Numbered from the stretch's first letter, positions 33,601 through 44,347 are shown. The stretch: DNA of 64,000 nucleotides from Larix kaempferi (GCA_027924585.1 BSBM01001666.1:1687001-1751000), one strand, 5' to 3'. A program made the numbers and translations. Notes: generated by a model not told the origin, from the letters alone.

Positions 33601-34293
33601 TAGCATGATATTTAAATTATGATAGCATGTCATTCAATAATTTACCTTGGTTGTCCTCCATTGGAATTTGTTGCACCAAATGTGCATCTTCTTCTTCTCT
33701 CAACCTTGCTCTTTGTGTTCTCATTCGTTCTCTATTGTACTCACGTTCTTCATTGACATTTTGTTGTCTAGCATGTTTTCTTTGTCTTTTTTTTTGATTC
33801 CCCATCAATCTACAATGAAAACAAACAATTTTTTTTCAAAATGTTATAAGAAACAACAATATGTTAGTATAAAATCTTGAAATATGCCTACAAAGAAATC
33901 TTATATGAATCAATCTACGATGAAAACAAACAATTTTTTTTTCAAATTATTATAACAAACAACAAAATGTTAGTATGAAATCTTGAATCATGCCTACAAA
34001 GATATCTTACATGTCTAATGAGGTCTAATTAAGCAATATGAAAATGACAAATCTCTAATTCAACAAGATCAAATTCACAAATCTCTAATTCAACAAGATC
34101 AAATTGATAAATCTCTAATGGAAAAAAAAACTAGAAATGAGGTAAATTATTTTTTGTGAATCCTTGTTTGTTAGTTATATACAGGTTCGTTGTTGTTTTT
34201 TGGAAGGAAGGGTAGTTGGAAACATTAATTGTTGCCAAATCCTTTCGCGGTTTCGCCTCAGCTGCTTTATATATATATTTTTTACACAGACAA

Positions 34294-34413
34294 ACCCTCG
34301 ATCGAGCCTATTTGACAGACCCTCGATCGAGCAAATACCTCGATCGAGGTATCGTTAAATCCTTGATCGAGGTATTTAAAAAAGTTCGATCGAGCAAATA
34401 TCTCGATCGAGGG
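34294..34413. repeat. Second cluster of CTCGATCGAG palindromes
   Basis: Six copies of the CGATCG-centred palindrome (for example CCTCGATCGAGG, TACCTCGATCGAGGTA) in 120 bp, separated by ACAGA, CAAATA or TATTTAAA. It is the same motif family as 14,990-15,270, 19 kb away. Confidence 0.85.
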
Positions 34414-34439
34414 CTTAAAATACAGGCCGAGAGCCCCTT

Positions 34440-35243
34440 TCTCAGTAGAATGGAATGTTTGTCTGCCTTCCACAGAGTTAAGCTATGTCATTAAATGCTC
34501 ATTAATGAGCGGACTTGATACCATTGGATTAGTCAACGAATCTTCTATCCAGATACATAAAATTTATGAATTTTTATCTTCATATGTCTTTTGTTTTTAA
34601 ATTTATACTAACACTTGCCCTAAAAAACCATGCCGACAACTTCGATTGAACTCAAAGATAAATCCACAACATTCAAAATACACATCCAAAATTTTTGAAA
34701 AAATACACAAGCCCCAGATAAACGCGTCCTCTTTAAAAGGGTATTTTTAGTTTTGCAAATTATGTAAAAAATCAAAATATTTCATGCACGCACACACATG
34801 TGTGCAAAATGCGACTTAAATATTCATTGGTAAGTTTTGAAAAATAATAATAAATACACTTTTTCGAGAAAAAATAAAAGAAAAATATGTAAGCCCTAGT
34901 GCATTCTGTCTAGATCATGTTCACATATTTCATTTTTAAAATTATTACTTTAACATTAAATTATTGTGAACGCACACAAACTACTTGTTAATTGCTCTTC
35001 AAATTTTTAAGTACACACGTTTCATTAAATGAAAATTCGACACGATATATAGCATTGATATATTTTGAAAAAAATATCATTGGAAAACCAACATAATTCT
35101 CTACATTTCATTTTTCAACCGCATGTCAAAATTCATGTGGCAAGTATGAGTTTCGAGGGCTTCAATTTAATACAGGGGCAAAATTTCTGTTTTTCACCGT
35201 CATATTTGGCCAAAAAGAGTTACCCATCTTCATGGAATCACCC
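34440..35243. other. No recognisable feature
   Basis: AT-rich sequence without a supported gene. Its right edge, at ~35,244, coincides exactly with the point where the expected 3' LTR of element C should begin but is absent. Confidence 0.5.
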
Positions 35244-35369
35244 CATACTTTTCAATGAGCTTCCATTGTTCGGCGTGGCTAGCTCTTTGAGCAACACCCT
35301 CATTTCTGTATGGTCTTTATAGGAATAATTCTGGAGGTGTGCACAGGCTTCTCTGAACATCATGCTCAA

Positions 35370-38300
35370 TTAAATGTCTCTAGTTAATTTGTCTACCACT
35401 GTTTGACTAGACAACAACTGTTCCATGCCAGCAAAATCAATATAGTCCATCTTACACCCTGTTAATATCTTCTGGTACTCCTCCTGGGTGATCATGGTGC
35501 AATCCTCTTCCCATAAAAGAGGCAATCCCTTCTTAACTAAGGGATCAAACATATTCCTGAGACTTTTTTCCTGCTGGGTCATGATATCAATTCCATTTTG
35601 GACAACCTTCACTTGCTGATGCTTAAGCATCACTTTCTTTGCCTAGATAATAATGGACACTCTGTCCTTTATACCAGTTGTGTTAGCCTCCTCCTGAGAT
35701 AGGCCATTCCGGAAATTTACAGCATTCTCAGCATGCTTTGCAGGGTTCTTATTTAACTTCTCATTAGCAGTTTTCATACCTTGCTTTTCCAACTTTATCA
35801 CATCTTCTTTGTCTATGACAAAATCTAGGAAGGACCTCAATTTGTTTGCTTCAGTAATGATGCTGTCCCAAATCACTTGCTTGGACTCCTAAAGAGAAAT
35901 CTGGCATGTAGCCTCCTTTGTCAATTCATCACATTCATCCTTCATTCCCTGGTACTTGGTTTCCCAAGCCTCCTTATCTTTTTCTGCATTAGACAATAGA
36001 GTCCTCAGATTTTCATTTTGTTTATTCAACCTGTTTACCTCCACGTCGTCTAGACTAGCCTGGGCTATGTCTCCTACCTGGGAGAAATTCCCAACCTCTA
36101 TGGAAGGTGTTTCTGTAGTATCCATTTCCTGAGCCTTATATTGCCCTTCCATTTCCTGGTTTTTATCCTGCTCCTTCTCCTTCAACTTATTTTCAAGCTC
36201 CTCAACTTGTGCCTTTAAGAGCTTCTCATTGGCCACCACAATGGACATATCTATCTGCCATTTCTTTTCCTTCTCTTCAAAACCCAACAACTTAGCTTCA
36301 AAATCTGTCAGCTTCCCTTGAAGCTTTTCCCTTTCTTCCTCTAGCTCATCCAGCTCAGATGCATCTACCAATTTAGTGGAGGGAAGTTTCAACTTCGACT
36401 TCATTTGCTGGATGGTCTTGTCCTTCTCATCCAACAACTTCTGTATACTGGCCCTTTTGTTTTCATCAGTCTCATTTGTTAACAATGCAATTTGGTGCTT
36501 CTTTACCTGTGCTTTCAGGGACTTGTTTTCTATCGTTTCTATTCTCAGCTGATTTTGGACTTTATCTTTATTTGCTTGCATTTTGGATAGATCTAGTGAA
36601 GCTTTTAGCAACTTATTATAGATGACTTCACCAATATCCTTATGTAGATTGATTATGTCTGGTGTGGGGATGTCCTCCAGATTTAATTTCAGTTCGGTGG
36701 CCTTGTTTTTGGTGGCCAAGGCTAGAATGAGGGTGTTATGGGCCAGGCTTCTGCTTGCCACCAGAGATACATCTTTATTTGACATTTTTCTCACATCATC
36801 ATATAGCTTGGCTTCTTCTGAGATTGTTTCTGGACTCTCCTCATATTCTTCTCGCAACTCAGCCCTGCTTTTGCAGGTACTACAAACACAAAGGGAGCTC
36901 GATTGAACACATACTCCTTGAATTCAAAAGATGGTACCAACAGCTTCCCTTTCTTCTTCTTGGGTTGTCTTGTTTGCACTGTCACTAATTGCTGCTCACT
37001 CTTCTCTAGTTTCTGCCTCTTTGGGGCCCTTTCTGCATCACCATCAACCTCCATGGGCTCACTTCCCTCTAGATTACTGGATTTCTCTAAACTAATGGTG
37101 AGGGGTACAACTGCTGACACTGATGGGAGTAGGGTAGGGGAAACATGTACTAATGATGTGGGATTGGCCTGGGCTACTAACGGGGGTTGAGGTCTCCTGC
37201 TCCTCTATTTCCATCTGTCCTTTGTCAAGGTATTCTAACCAATTAGCCATCTCAGTCAGGCCTGCAAGTTCGAAATGTTCATAACCTTTCCTGTTTCTTT
37301 CCTTCCTCCTGTCTGAAATGAAATGATGAGGATCATAATTTATAGCTATCTTGGATTGGAATACCATGTCTCTCACCATCCGCTCAATGTATGGGAGGGA
37401 ACTCTTTCTCTTGACAATGATGGAGCCTATTGTCCATGGAAAACTAATATCTGAGGACTTCCTATCATCTAGGAAGTGTTCACATTCCACCCTCAATTTC
37501 TGTCTTATGAATTCCAAGGTAAGTATTCTAGGGGCCAGGAAGGCAGGTAACACATAAGGGGCATGGGAATATCCATACACTCTGATTACAGTGCCATGTT
37601 CGAGCAGTAACCAGTCTCCAGCTCCTTTCCCCGTGGAGGGTTGCAACAAGTCTTTCATTTTTGGCAGCACCCTAGGTTGTATTTTTTGGAAGAAAATGAA
37701 GTAGACCTCTGACATAAGGTCATTCATGAATGTTCTATAGTTTGAATACATTTATTTGGTGAGCTGCAACTCTGGGATCAGTAGGTTCTCTTCAAGCGAT
37801 ACCAGGAACATCTTGAATAGGTATGATTGGAATCATAAAGTTCTTGTCTTAGGAAACTCTACTAGCTACGAGTGGATTCTTTCAGTTAGGGCTTCATCGA
37901 ATTTGAGGCATGCACACTGGGTCAGTAGGTTGGGATATTTTCGCTCAATAGGGTAGTTACTTAGAAAAAACATCAAGCTTATCAGGGGTTCAGTTATATA
38001 CAGGTCAGTGTCAAACCCCAAGAATTGGGCCAACATAGTAATGACACACTTTTATTCTTCATAAAAAAGGATGGCTTTAGTAGGGAAAGGAATGCCTTGG
38101 AAAGAGGCGTTCGACTGTAGGGAAGCATGGTAAAAACTCTATTTCAATGGAATTGGGGAAATCCTGTAGTGTTGGATTAGGGCTTCTTCCCTATAGCTTT
38201 GGGATTTCTGGAAAAAATCGGCTGGAATGGCTAGGGATTTTCTAATAGTTGGGGCGTTCACATAACACAAGACCTTTGAACTGGAGGCGTCCATGATTGC

Positions 38301-38564
38301 AATTTGAATCAGGGAGTAGTTGTAGGCACACCATTCTACAAATTCAGGGCAGTATGGGGTTTGACTGGTTGTGAATAAGTAGAAGAAAGAGTGATAAACC
38401 CTATGAACATCTATGTTTTGGGCCCTTTTGATCTCCAATCTTTCTTTAGTAGTATCTATGGGGATGTTAAGTAGCATGGTATCATAAACCTCATAGTCTT
38501 TATCCTCTACCAGCTCATTTACCCTTTGGGACTCAAAACCCGGGGGTTCCATAGATCCAGCCAT
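35370..38564 (-). pseudogene. Element C ORF3, copy 1 (coiled-coil protein downstream of integrase)
   Basis: One long frame of about 1,000 codons, now broken. Start MAGSMEPPGFESQRVNELVE at 38,564. N-terminal globular part: PYCPEFVEWCAYNYSLIQ, TIRKSLAIP, then in other frames MLAQFLG, FDEALTERIHS and 37,751-37,092 (GDWLLLEHGTVIRVYGYSHA, FPWTIGSIIVKRKSSLPYIE). A Lys-rich linker follows (KKKKGKLLVPSFEFKEYVF, ~36,930). 36,857-35,889 is a long coiled coil with heptad Leu/Lys/Glu (KLDELEEEREKLQGK-like), then 35,876-35,370 (MLKHQQVKVVQNGIDIMTQQ). No protease, polymerase or membrane segment is seen. It occupies the place where some plant retroelements carry an env-like gene. Similar unnamed frames occur beside plant gypsy elements, as I recall; function unknown. 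Confidence 0.75.
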
Positions 38565-39809
38565 TTAAATACTTTTTCTATGGGGACAATGAGGCCTACC
38601 TATTTGTTTGACAGATGGCCAGGGGCTCTTGGTTGACCTGGTCGGTTTGTCGGCTCCTGCACGGTCTGCTCCTATCATTTTTCGATGCAAACAGGACAAA
38701 AGGGATGTGGATCTACGTGCAGGCGAGCCCTTTTTTATATTATTATCTTTCCATATCCCCCTTGCAGCTGTGATATTGATAGAGCCCTCTTAACCGTTCA
38801 TACATGTGACTGGTTTCCTAGCTGTAGATGTTCCTTCGCTTTCATTTCTATCGTCCACCATGGATTCCAACTATGCTCTCCACCATCTTGCTAGCACCTT
38901 TGATCCATGAGAACATTTTCCAACCGTCAATCTTGTCCCCCATAGATCTCAGCCTTCCAAAGGCGCGTCTCTTTACCGACTTCGCAGATTTTGGGCCCAC
39001 CGGTTTCACGTGCAAGTCAAATATGCGAACTTGCAACTAGCCATCGATCTTCATCCCGACAGATCTACGCCATTGAAAGGTGCGGGGTCTACCAAAAGTT
39101 CTCAAATATGGATATCGGCTTTCTTTGCGCATGTTGAAAACGAGAACCACTTTTCGACCATCGATCTGTGCCAATGATCGTTGATCAAGCTTTTAACGTG
39201 CCCATAGGCTAACACCACTGCCTGCGCTTAAACAACACCATCCTTATTTCGCGAAGCGTGCTTTCGGCCGCAGATATTCACCACTATCGATCTGGACCGC
39301 CCATAGGTGCCGATTCGTAACTATGGGAATATTTCACCATTATTATCTCTATTTGCGCTGCTCCCGCGCTCGATTCTGGTCATTTCCTTCTCTAATCTAC
39401 ATATGTTTATCCAGACCTCTCACCTCAGCTATCTTATGGGCTATCTGACTTAGACGACCGAAGCTCCTTTCATTCCTTTTAGGTATTCATCCTCCCACTT
39501 CACATAGGAAAAAATTAGTGCTAACAACTGGCTCCAACTGGTGATGCTATCCTCCCTGTGAGGTAGAAAAGAACCCCGCAAACTAGTGGCTGATCCATTG
39601 GGCCATTTTTGATAAAAAACTCTAAACCTTGGTTCTCTTCGATTTAGTCTAAACACACAAACAAAAACAAAACGAGTGGTTTTCCTTCGGGCCTTAGGGC
39701 CTTCTCCTCGGGCTTCAAACCCTTTGGTCCACCATTGAGCTGGAATGTAAATGAAAAAAAAATATGCAAAAATATGTACATATTATGATACAAGGGTTAC
39801 TTGTCATCC
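38565..39809 (-). other. Spacer between integrase and ORF3 of element C
   Basis: Non-coding, with several inexact repeats around ACCATCGATCT and GCGCGTCTCTTTACCGACTT. Positions 38,565-39,208 are repeated at 63,360-64,000. It would hold the leader or splice acceptor for an ORF3 message. Confidence 0.5.
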
Positions 39810-40529
39810 TTAGGACAGGTAATGTTTCAAAAACCTCCCATTTTTTGGACCTCCTGTAAATGGAGACCCATCCCGATGCTCCAGAATGAACAAATTCGCA
39901 CCTCTACTTGCTGTAATGATATATGGGCCTACCCACATATGATCAAATTTTCCATGTTTATCTTCTTTAGGAGCATCCCATTTCAAAATTAAGTCATTAA
40001 CCTGAAAGTGCTCCTCCTTGACCCTCTTGTCAAAAGTATTCTTCATCTTCTCTTGGTGCACCTGCACTCTGTCATATGCTTTATCTCTCAACTCATTTAA
40101 CTCTATTATCTGGTTCACTCTCCTTTGCATATGGTTAGGCTCATCCTCCTGCCCTTGTAGCAACTTCATAACTGGCAGGCCCATAGATGTTGGAAAAACA
40201 ACCTCAGCTCCATATACCAACTGAAAAGGTGACATCCCAATGGCCCTTTTAGTGCTGATTCTATCATCCCACAAAGCATATTTCAATTTTGTGTGCTAGG
40301 ATCTTTTGTTCTCCTCCAATAATTTCTTAATTATCCTCACCAAGCTTTTGTTAGAGGATTCTGCCAGCCCATTTCCTTGTGGATAGTATGCAGTGGAATG
40401 ATTCATGCTTATGTGGTATTTGTGACATAAATTTATCATTTTCTTGGACTTAAAAGTAGCTGCATTGTCTGTTACGGTCCTCTTGGGGAACCCAAATCTG
40501 GCCAAGATGTTGTCTTCCAGAAAATCCAT
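39810..40529 (-). pseudogene. Element C integrase, second half
   Basis: Two adjoining frames. 40,529-40,296 carries RFGFPKRTVTDNAATFKSKK (second catalytic Asp) and YYPQGNGLAESSNKSLVRII (catalytic Glu). 40,286-39,810 carries SPFQLVYGAEVVFPTSMGLP, the C-terminal HFQVNDLILKWDAPKEDKHG and the GPY/F-type end MWVGPYIITASRGANLFILE. One stop (~40,294) separates them. With the first Asp at ~40,940 the D-D-E triad is complete. No chromodomain follows. Confidence 0.85.
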
Positions 40530-40550
40530 GATAACATTCTCAGTAGCCCT

Positions 40551-40835
40551 CAGGGTATATTTAAGGATTCTAATATTACACTTATGTATAGTATTCTAGG
40601 CAATTATTTTGGATTGGAAAAAACATAAATATAGATATGCAGGCGAATATTAAATATGAAACCTACAATTTACTACTAAAAAGTGTAAATTTTGATGAAT
40701 ATATGATAAAAAACATATTTTATGTTAATATAGGTGATATTAGAGACTAAAAATGACCAAATAGTGAATTTATTTTTTGAAAAAAAGCCCCAAAAATAGC
40801 CAATTGACGAAATTTCACCCCTAAAAATTACCCTG
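40551..40835. mobile_element. 285-bp hAT-type MITE in element C integrase
   Basis: It begins CAGGGTATATTTAAGG, and the reverse complement of its end reads CAGGGTAATTTTTAGG. It is flanked by identical 8-bp duplications GTAGCCCT (40,543-40,550 and 40,836-40,843). The CAGGG...CCCTG ends and 8-bp target duplication are characteristic of the hAT superfamily. AT-rich, non-coding. Removing it restores the integrase reading between NAATATRRATR and ATENVIMDFLED. Confidence 0.9.
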
Positions 40836-40843
40836 GTAGCCCT

Positions 40844-41710
40844 CCTGGTTGGTATGGCCTCGATCCATTTAGTGAAATAGTCTGTGGCTGTAAGGATCCA
40901 CCTGTATTGACTAGAGGAGTTTGTATTTATCTCCTCAATGAAGTCTAGCCCCCACTGCTGGAAGGGTGCTTCCACTGAGATTGGGTTCAGGGGAAGTGAA
41001 ACCAACTTCCTCTTACCATCGAAGATTTGGCATTGATGGCAAGTAACAATCTCTTTAGATACATTAGCAAATAGAGAAGGCCAATAGAACCCAGCCCTTA
41101 GGATCTTGTTGGTTGTCACCTTCCACGAATGGTGACCCCCACAATCTCCCTTATGAAAACATTTCATAGTTTGCTGAGCCTCATTTTCCAGCAAGCAATT
41201 CAATAGTACACCACTAGGATCTTTCCAGTACAAGTATTGATCCATGATACAAAATTTGGAAGCCTTCAATTTCAAATACTTGGCCCTTGTCTTTCTCAAC
41301 CCTGCAGGGGCTTGCAAATTTTGTAACACATACACAATGTCAGCATACCAAGGCGACATAGAAAATTCTGGCATTACCTGCACTCCTGCATCCAGTTGGT
41401 TTGAATGGATAGACAAGAAATTGAGATGCAAAGATTCATAATGAGATTCAATCATAATTTTTTCTAGTCCTTGTCCTTTAATCAGCTTAGTAGGTTTGAT
41501 CTCTAGGTCATATTCCAGCAAAACAACAATCCACTTTGCCCTTTTTCCTTCAGGATCCGGTTGGGTGAGGATGCTCTTCATTGCATTATTTGGGACATGT
41601 GCAATACTATGTGAGTGCAAGATGTACACTCTGAAATATTTCAAGGACTTCACCAAAGCATATGCTTGCTTCTCCACTATATCATACTTCAATTCTCTAT
41701 CTCTCAACAC
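40844..41710 (-). pseudogene. Element C degenerate RNase H end and integrase first half
   Basis: The frame starts MLRDRELKYDIVEKQAYALV, the remainder of the RNase H that follows RT. Its Glu survives, but the TDHKPL-type Asp box reads HVPNNAMKS. It continues DLEIKPTKLIKGQGLEKIM. Integrase then begins with the zinc finger (FHKGDCGGHHSWK, CHQCQ) and the core first Asp (PFQQWGLDFIEEINT, ~40,940). The frame runs on to 40,676, but its last ~56 codons read the MITE and are artefact. Confidence 0.85.
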
Positions 41711-41755
41711 CGTGCTGAAAAATGCAATGGGTTGCTCAGCATTCTGGTCGTTTTT

Positions 41756-42898
41756 CTACAGTACGACTCCAGCCACAGTGTGTTCAGAAGCATAAGAGAA
41801 AATCAGGATATCTTTAGTAAAATCAGGGCTTTCTAGAACTGGGGCCTCAGTGATGGATTTCTTAATGTCCTTGAATGATTCTCTAGCCTCTTCTGTCCAC
41901 TTTATTTGACATTCCTTCTTCAGCGTGTTGGTGATGTTCCTCATTATTTCTGCAAAACTGGGGATGAATATTCTTAGGAAACCTGCTTGTCCAATGAAGG
42001 ACTGCACCTCTTTCTTGCTTCTAGGCTCTCCAACTTTTAGAATTGCATTCACCCTCTCAGGGTCAATCTTGATACTATTCTTTGAAATAATATGCCCCAG
42101 GAGCTTTGCTTCTTCTAATGCAAAATTTGACTTTTTTGGGTTAAGAGAAATACCATATTTCCTGCATTTGATGAATACCTTCTCCAAATTCTTAAGGTGC
42201 TCTCTGTCAGATATAGAATAAACTATTATATCATCCATATAAACCACCACCAACTTGTCTTTCTCTTCAGCAGAGGCTATGTCCATTGCTCGCTGGAATG
42301 TGGCTCCTGCATTCATCAGTCGAAAAGGCATTTTTGCATACATAAATGTGCCCCAAGGAGTGGTGAAGGTAGTCTTTTCTTGGTCTTCTGGGCATACCTT
42401 GACTTGATTATACCCTGAGAACCCATCCATGGCTGAGATCCTCTCAGCTCCTACCACCTTCTGCAAAATATGCTCCATTTTTGGCAATGGGTAGTTATCA
42501 TTTAGTGTCACCCTATTAAGGTTTATGAAATCTATACAAATCTTGATTTCACCATTCTTTTTTCTGACATGTATTATATTTGTTATCCATTTTGAAAATC
42601 TCAGGGTGACAATGATCTTGGCATTGAACAATTTTCCGATTTCCTTCTCTATCACAGGAATCAATTTCAGGTTTATTCTCCTCAATTTCTGCCTGAAAGG
42701 ATTCTCCCCAGGCTTGATTGGAATTGAATGCTGTATAATGGAAGTGTCATATTCCTTTAGGTCCTCGTAACTCCAGGAAAACACATCAACATATTTTTTC
42801 GTCAAATTCACATACTTGTCCCTTTCTTTAGCAGGAAGCTTTTTGGACAGTTTTACAATCCGAGGTGTCTCCTCTGTGCCTATATTATGGTCTTCCAC
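41756..42898 (-). pseudogene. Element C reverse transcriptase
   Basis: A 380-codon open frame. Pre-RT KKYVDVFSWSYEDLKEYD (res. ~34-51), fingers FRQKLRRINLKLIPVIEKEI, KKNGEIKICIDFINLNRVTL (112-131), motif A MDGFSGYNQV (catalytic Asp158), PWGTFMYAKMPFRLMNAGAT (G of MPFGL is R) and the YMDD box at 220-223 (VVVYMDDIIVYS), then LLGHIISKNSIKIDPERV and SFIGQAGFLRIFIPSFAEI. The C-terminus enters RNase H (DILIFSYASEHTVAGVVL), where the first catalytic Asp is lost (YAS for DAS). A stop after residue 380 is the only break. RT residues look almost functional. Confidence 0.9.
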
Positions 42899-43000
42899 TG
42901 CATCATTTGCAGGTTCGACTTTAGGATTTTTAGCTACGTCGTTCTAGTCAAATAACTTTTCCAGGGGTATCAAACCCTTAAGAATAAAGTTACTCTTCAG

Positions 43001-43300
43001 CTAGATAATATATTCCCCCCCTAGCATATATTTCCATCCTTTGCCTCCAACCTTTTCCTCTTCAGCAGGTTCTTTTCCCAGGAAGCTTTCCAGGTTTTCA
43101 TTTTCTGTGTCAACTTGAACGTTTCCAAATTCATCAGACAATTCCAAAAACCTTTTAATCTGCATGTCATCTTCAAATACCTGCCGATATTTGGAATTGT
43201 CTGGAATGAACGGCTGGTTCATTATCTCTACTTCATACTTGGTTTGGGAATATATAGGGGTCTTAAAACCCCCAACAGTAGTGGCCAAGGAATCTGCCAC
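43001..43300 (-). pseudogene. Element C linker between extra RNase H and RT
   Basis: Starts MADSLATTVGGFKTPIYSQT, where the Asp of ADSLA is the fourth catalytic acid of the extra RNase H, and continues with the conserved linker QPFIPDNSKYRQVFEDDMQI and FLELSDEFG. Such linkers precede RT in this type of plant polyprotein. It is connected by a frameshift to the 43,384-44,340 frame upstream and by stops (~43,003 and ~42,943) to RT. Confidence 0.75.
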
Positions 43301-43383
43301 CTGATTCTCAATCCTGGGTATTACCCTGATCTTGTGTTCTGAAAATAATTACCCAACATATCCCAAAATTCATTTCTATAAGC

Positions 43384-44340
43384 TCACATCCTGGGATGTT
43401 TTGTTTGGTAGCTGTCATTTAATTGGTTAATTACCAACTCTGAATCCCCAAATACCTGTATCCTCTTTGCTCCCATGTCTTTCAAAGCTTGTAGACCCAA
43501 CAATAGGGCCTCATATTCTGCTACATTGTTAGTGCACTCAAAAGTCAGCTTATATGATAGGGCTTTAAATTCCCTGTCAGGAGGGATGATCCATACCCCT
43601 GCACCAGCACCATGTTTGCTTAAAGACCCATCGAAATACATTGACCACAAACCTTCTTCGTTCTGCTTCCTTTCCAAGGCCTCCTGCCTTGCTGCAAATT
43701 CTTTATCTTCCTCCACTTCCAGGTGCATAGGAATCTTAGGATCAATTTGTGTTCCATCATTAAAAAATATGGAGGATCCTAAGTATGTTTTGACATCATA
43801 TATGGGATGGTTCTCAGGTTTATCTTGGCTGCTAACCATGTAGGGCAATCTCTTCTCTCTATATAACCTCCCGTTTCCTCCAAACATGGGTATGGTGGCA
43901 TACGACCAATCCAGCTGCATATTTCCTCTCAAATTTGATTCCCAATATCTTGACCGTAGCATACAAAATTTTGCAGGAATGTTAGCCACCACCACATCCA
44001 TCACAATACTCTTGGCTAGAAGCTGCGTGAGGGTTACCACCATGTCCTTTATCAATCCCAAGAAATTGAATTTTCTAGAACCAAAAGAATAAAGGTCTTT
44101 GTAGGGCCTTGTAACCTCTAAACCCAAACTGTCAACTACTGTTTTTGGCATTAGATTATGGGATGCACCAGAATCTATTATTGCATTATGTAAAATCATA
44201 TCATGAACATTTAGGCTCAAATAAAAGGGAGGAACATCTTCATCCTCTGTATCTTCTAGTTTAGGCCCAAAAACAATGGTAGGGGCATCATCTGTTACCT
44301 CCGAGATATCTTGCTGGCAATCACCCTGACCTTTGACCAT
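43384..44340 (-). pseudogene. Element C protease fused to an extra RNase H, upstream of RT
   Basis: A 318-residue frame. Residues ~20-150 are the retropepsin (VPPFYLSLNVHDMILHNAII, then DSGASHNLMP with catalytic Asp56). Residues ~160-210 link it (ENHPIYDVKTYLGSSIFFND). Residues ~230-318 are a plant/archaeal-type RNase H, with catalytic Asp237 in WSMYFDGSLSKHGAGAGVW, Glu275 in NNVAEYEALLLGLQ and Asp299 in QVFGDSELVINQ; the fourth acid is in the next frame (ADSLA). All active-site acids are present, whereas the RNase H behind RT is degenerate. In Tat elements the second RNase H lies behind RT, so this order is different. The frame breaks at its C-terminus (~43,384); its upstream neighbour is element D, which separates it from gag. 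Confidence 0.9.
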
Positions 44341-44347
44341 TCTAGTG

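Larger units (their letters stand above)
28468..33808 (-). pseudogene. Four-exon transposase-like gene, disabled
   Basis: Exons on the minus strand, joined in frame at GT-AG sites: 33,808-33,646, 31,206-29,401, 29,289-28,952 and 28,841-28,468. Exon 1 is a basic, Arg/Glu-rich N-terminus (GNQKKRQRKHARQQ). Exon 2 has an Arg-rich helical region, a Cys/His cluster (RPNTICNTCCYHYHV; CVGGRKCHECGD), YHFYVSDDREHDTLFVQHC, WIWSDGCAGQFKSARSFYWL and FFETQHGKGEHDGAGACVKR. Exons 3-4 carry CFCNFCID..C and a long hydrophobic/aromatic module (GDVFIVIAPLHN, YQVGDMVLMGHFF). The SDG...QF and HGKG..DG.G..VKR pair is known to me from uncharacterised transposon-like proteins in plants and animals; a DDE-type nuclease is possible but unproven. 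Four nonsense codons (~31,131, 30,290, 29,822 and 29,596) and an apparent ~45-residue gap near 29,900 disable it. Intron 1 is 2.4 kb. Confidence 0.7.

Noticed and set aside
35225-35246. GGAATCACCCC at the edge of element C copy 1 as a second end of the GGGTGAATCC element
   Set aside because: It matches only about 15 of 18 positions and I found no partner terminus to the left, so the likeness may be chance.
34440-35322. Plus-strand 85-codon frame at 35,065-35,322 as a small gene
   Set aside because: It crosses the border of element C copy 1, has no motif, and its second half is antisense to the end of ORF3.
36622-37190. Plus-strand open frames opposite element C ORF3
   Set aside because: Ser/Leu/Phe-rich antisense of a Lys/Glu-rich coiled coil; the same shadows reappear opposite copy 2.
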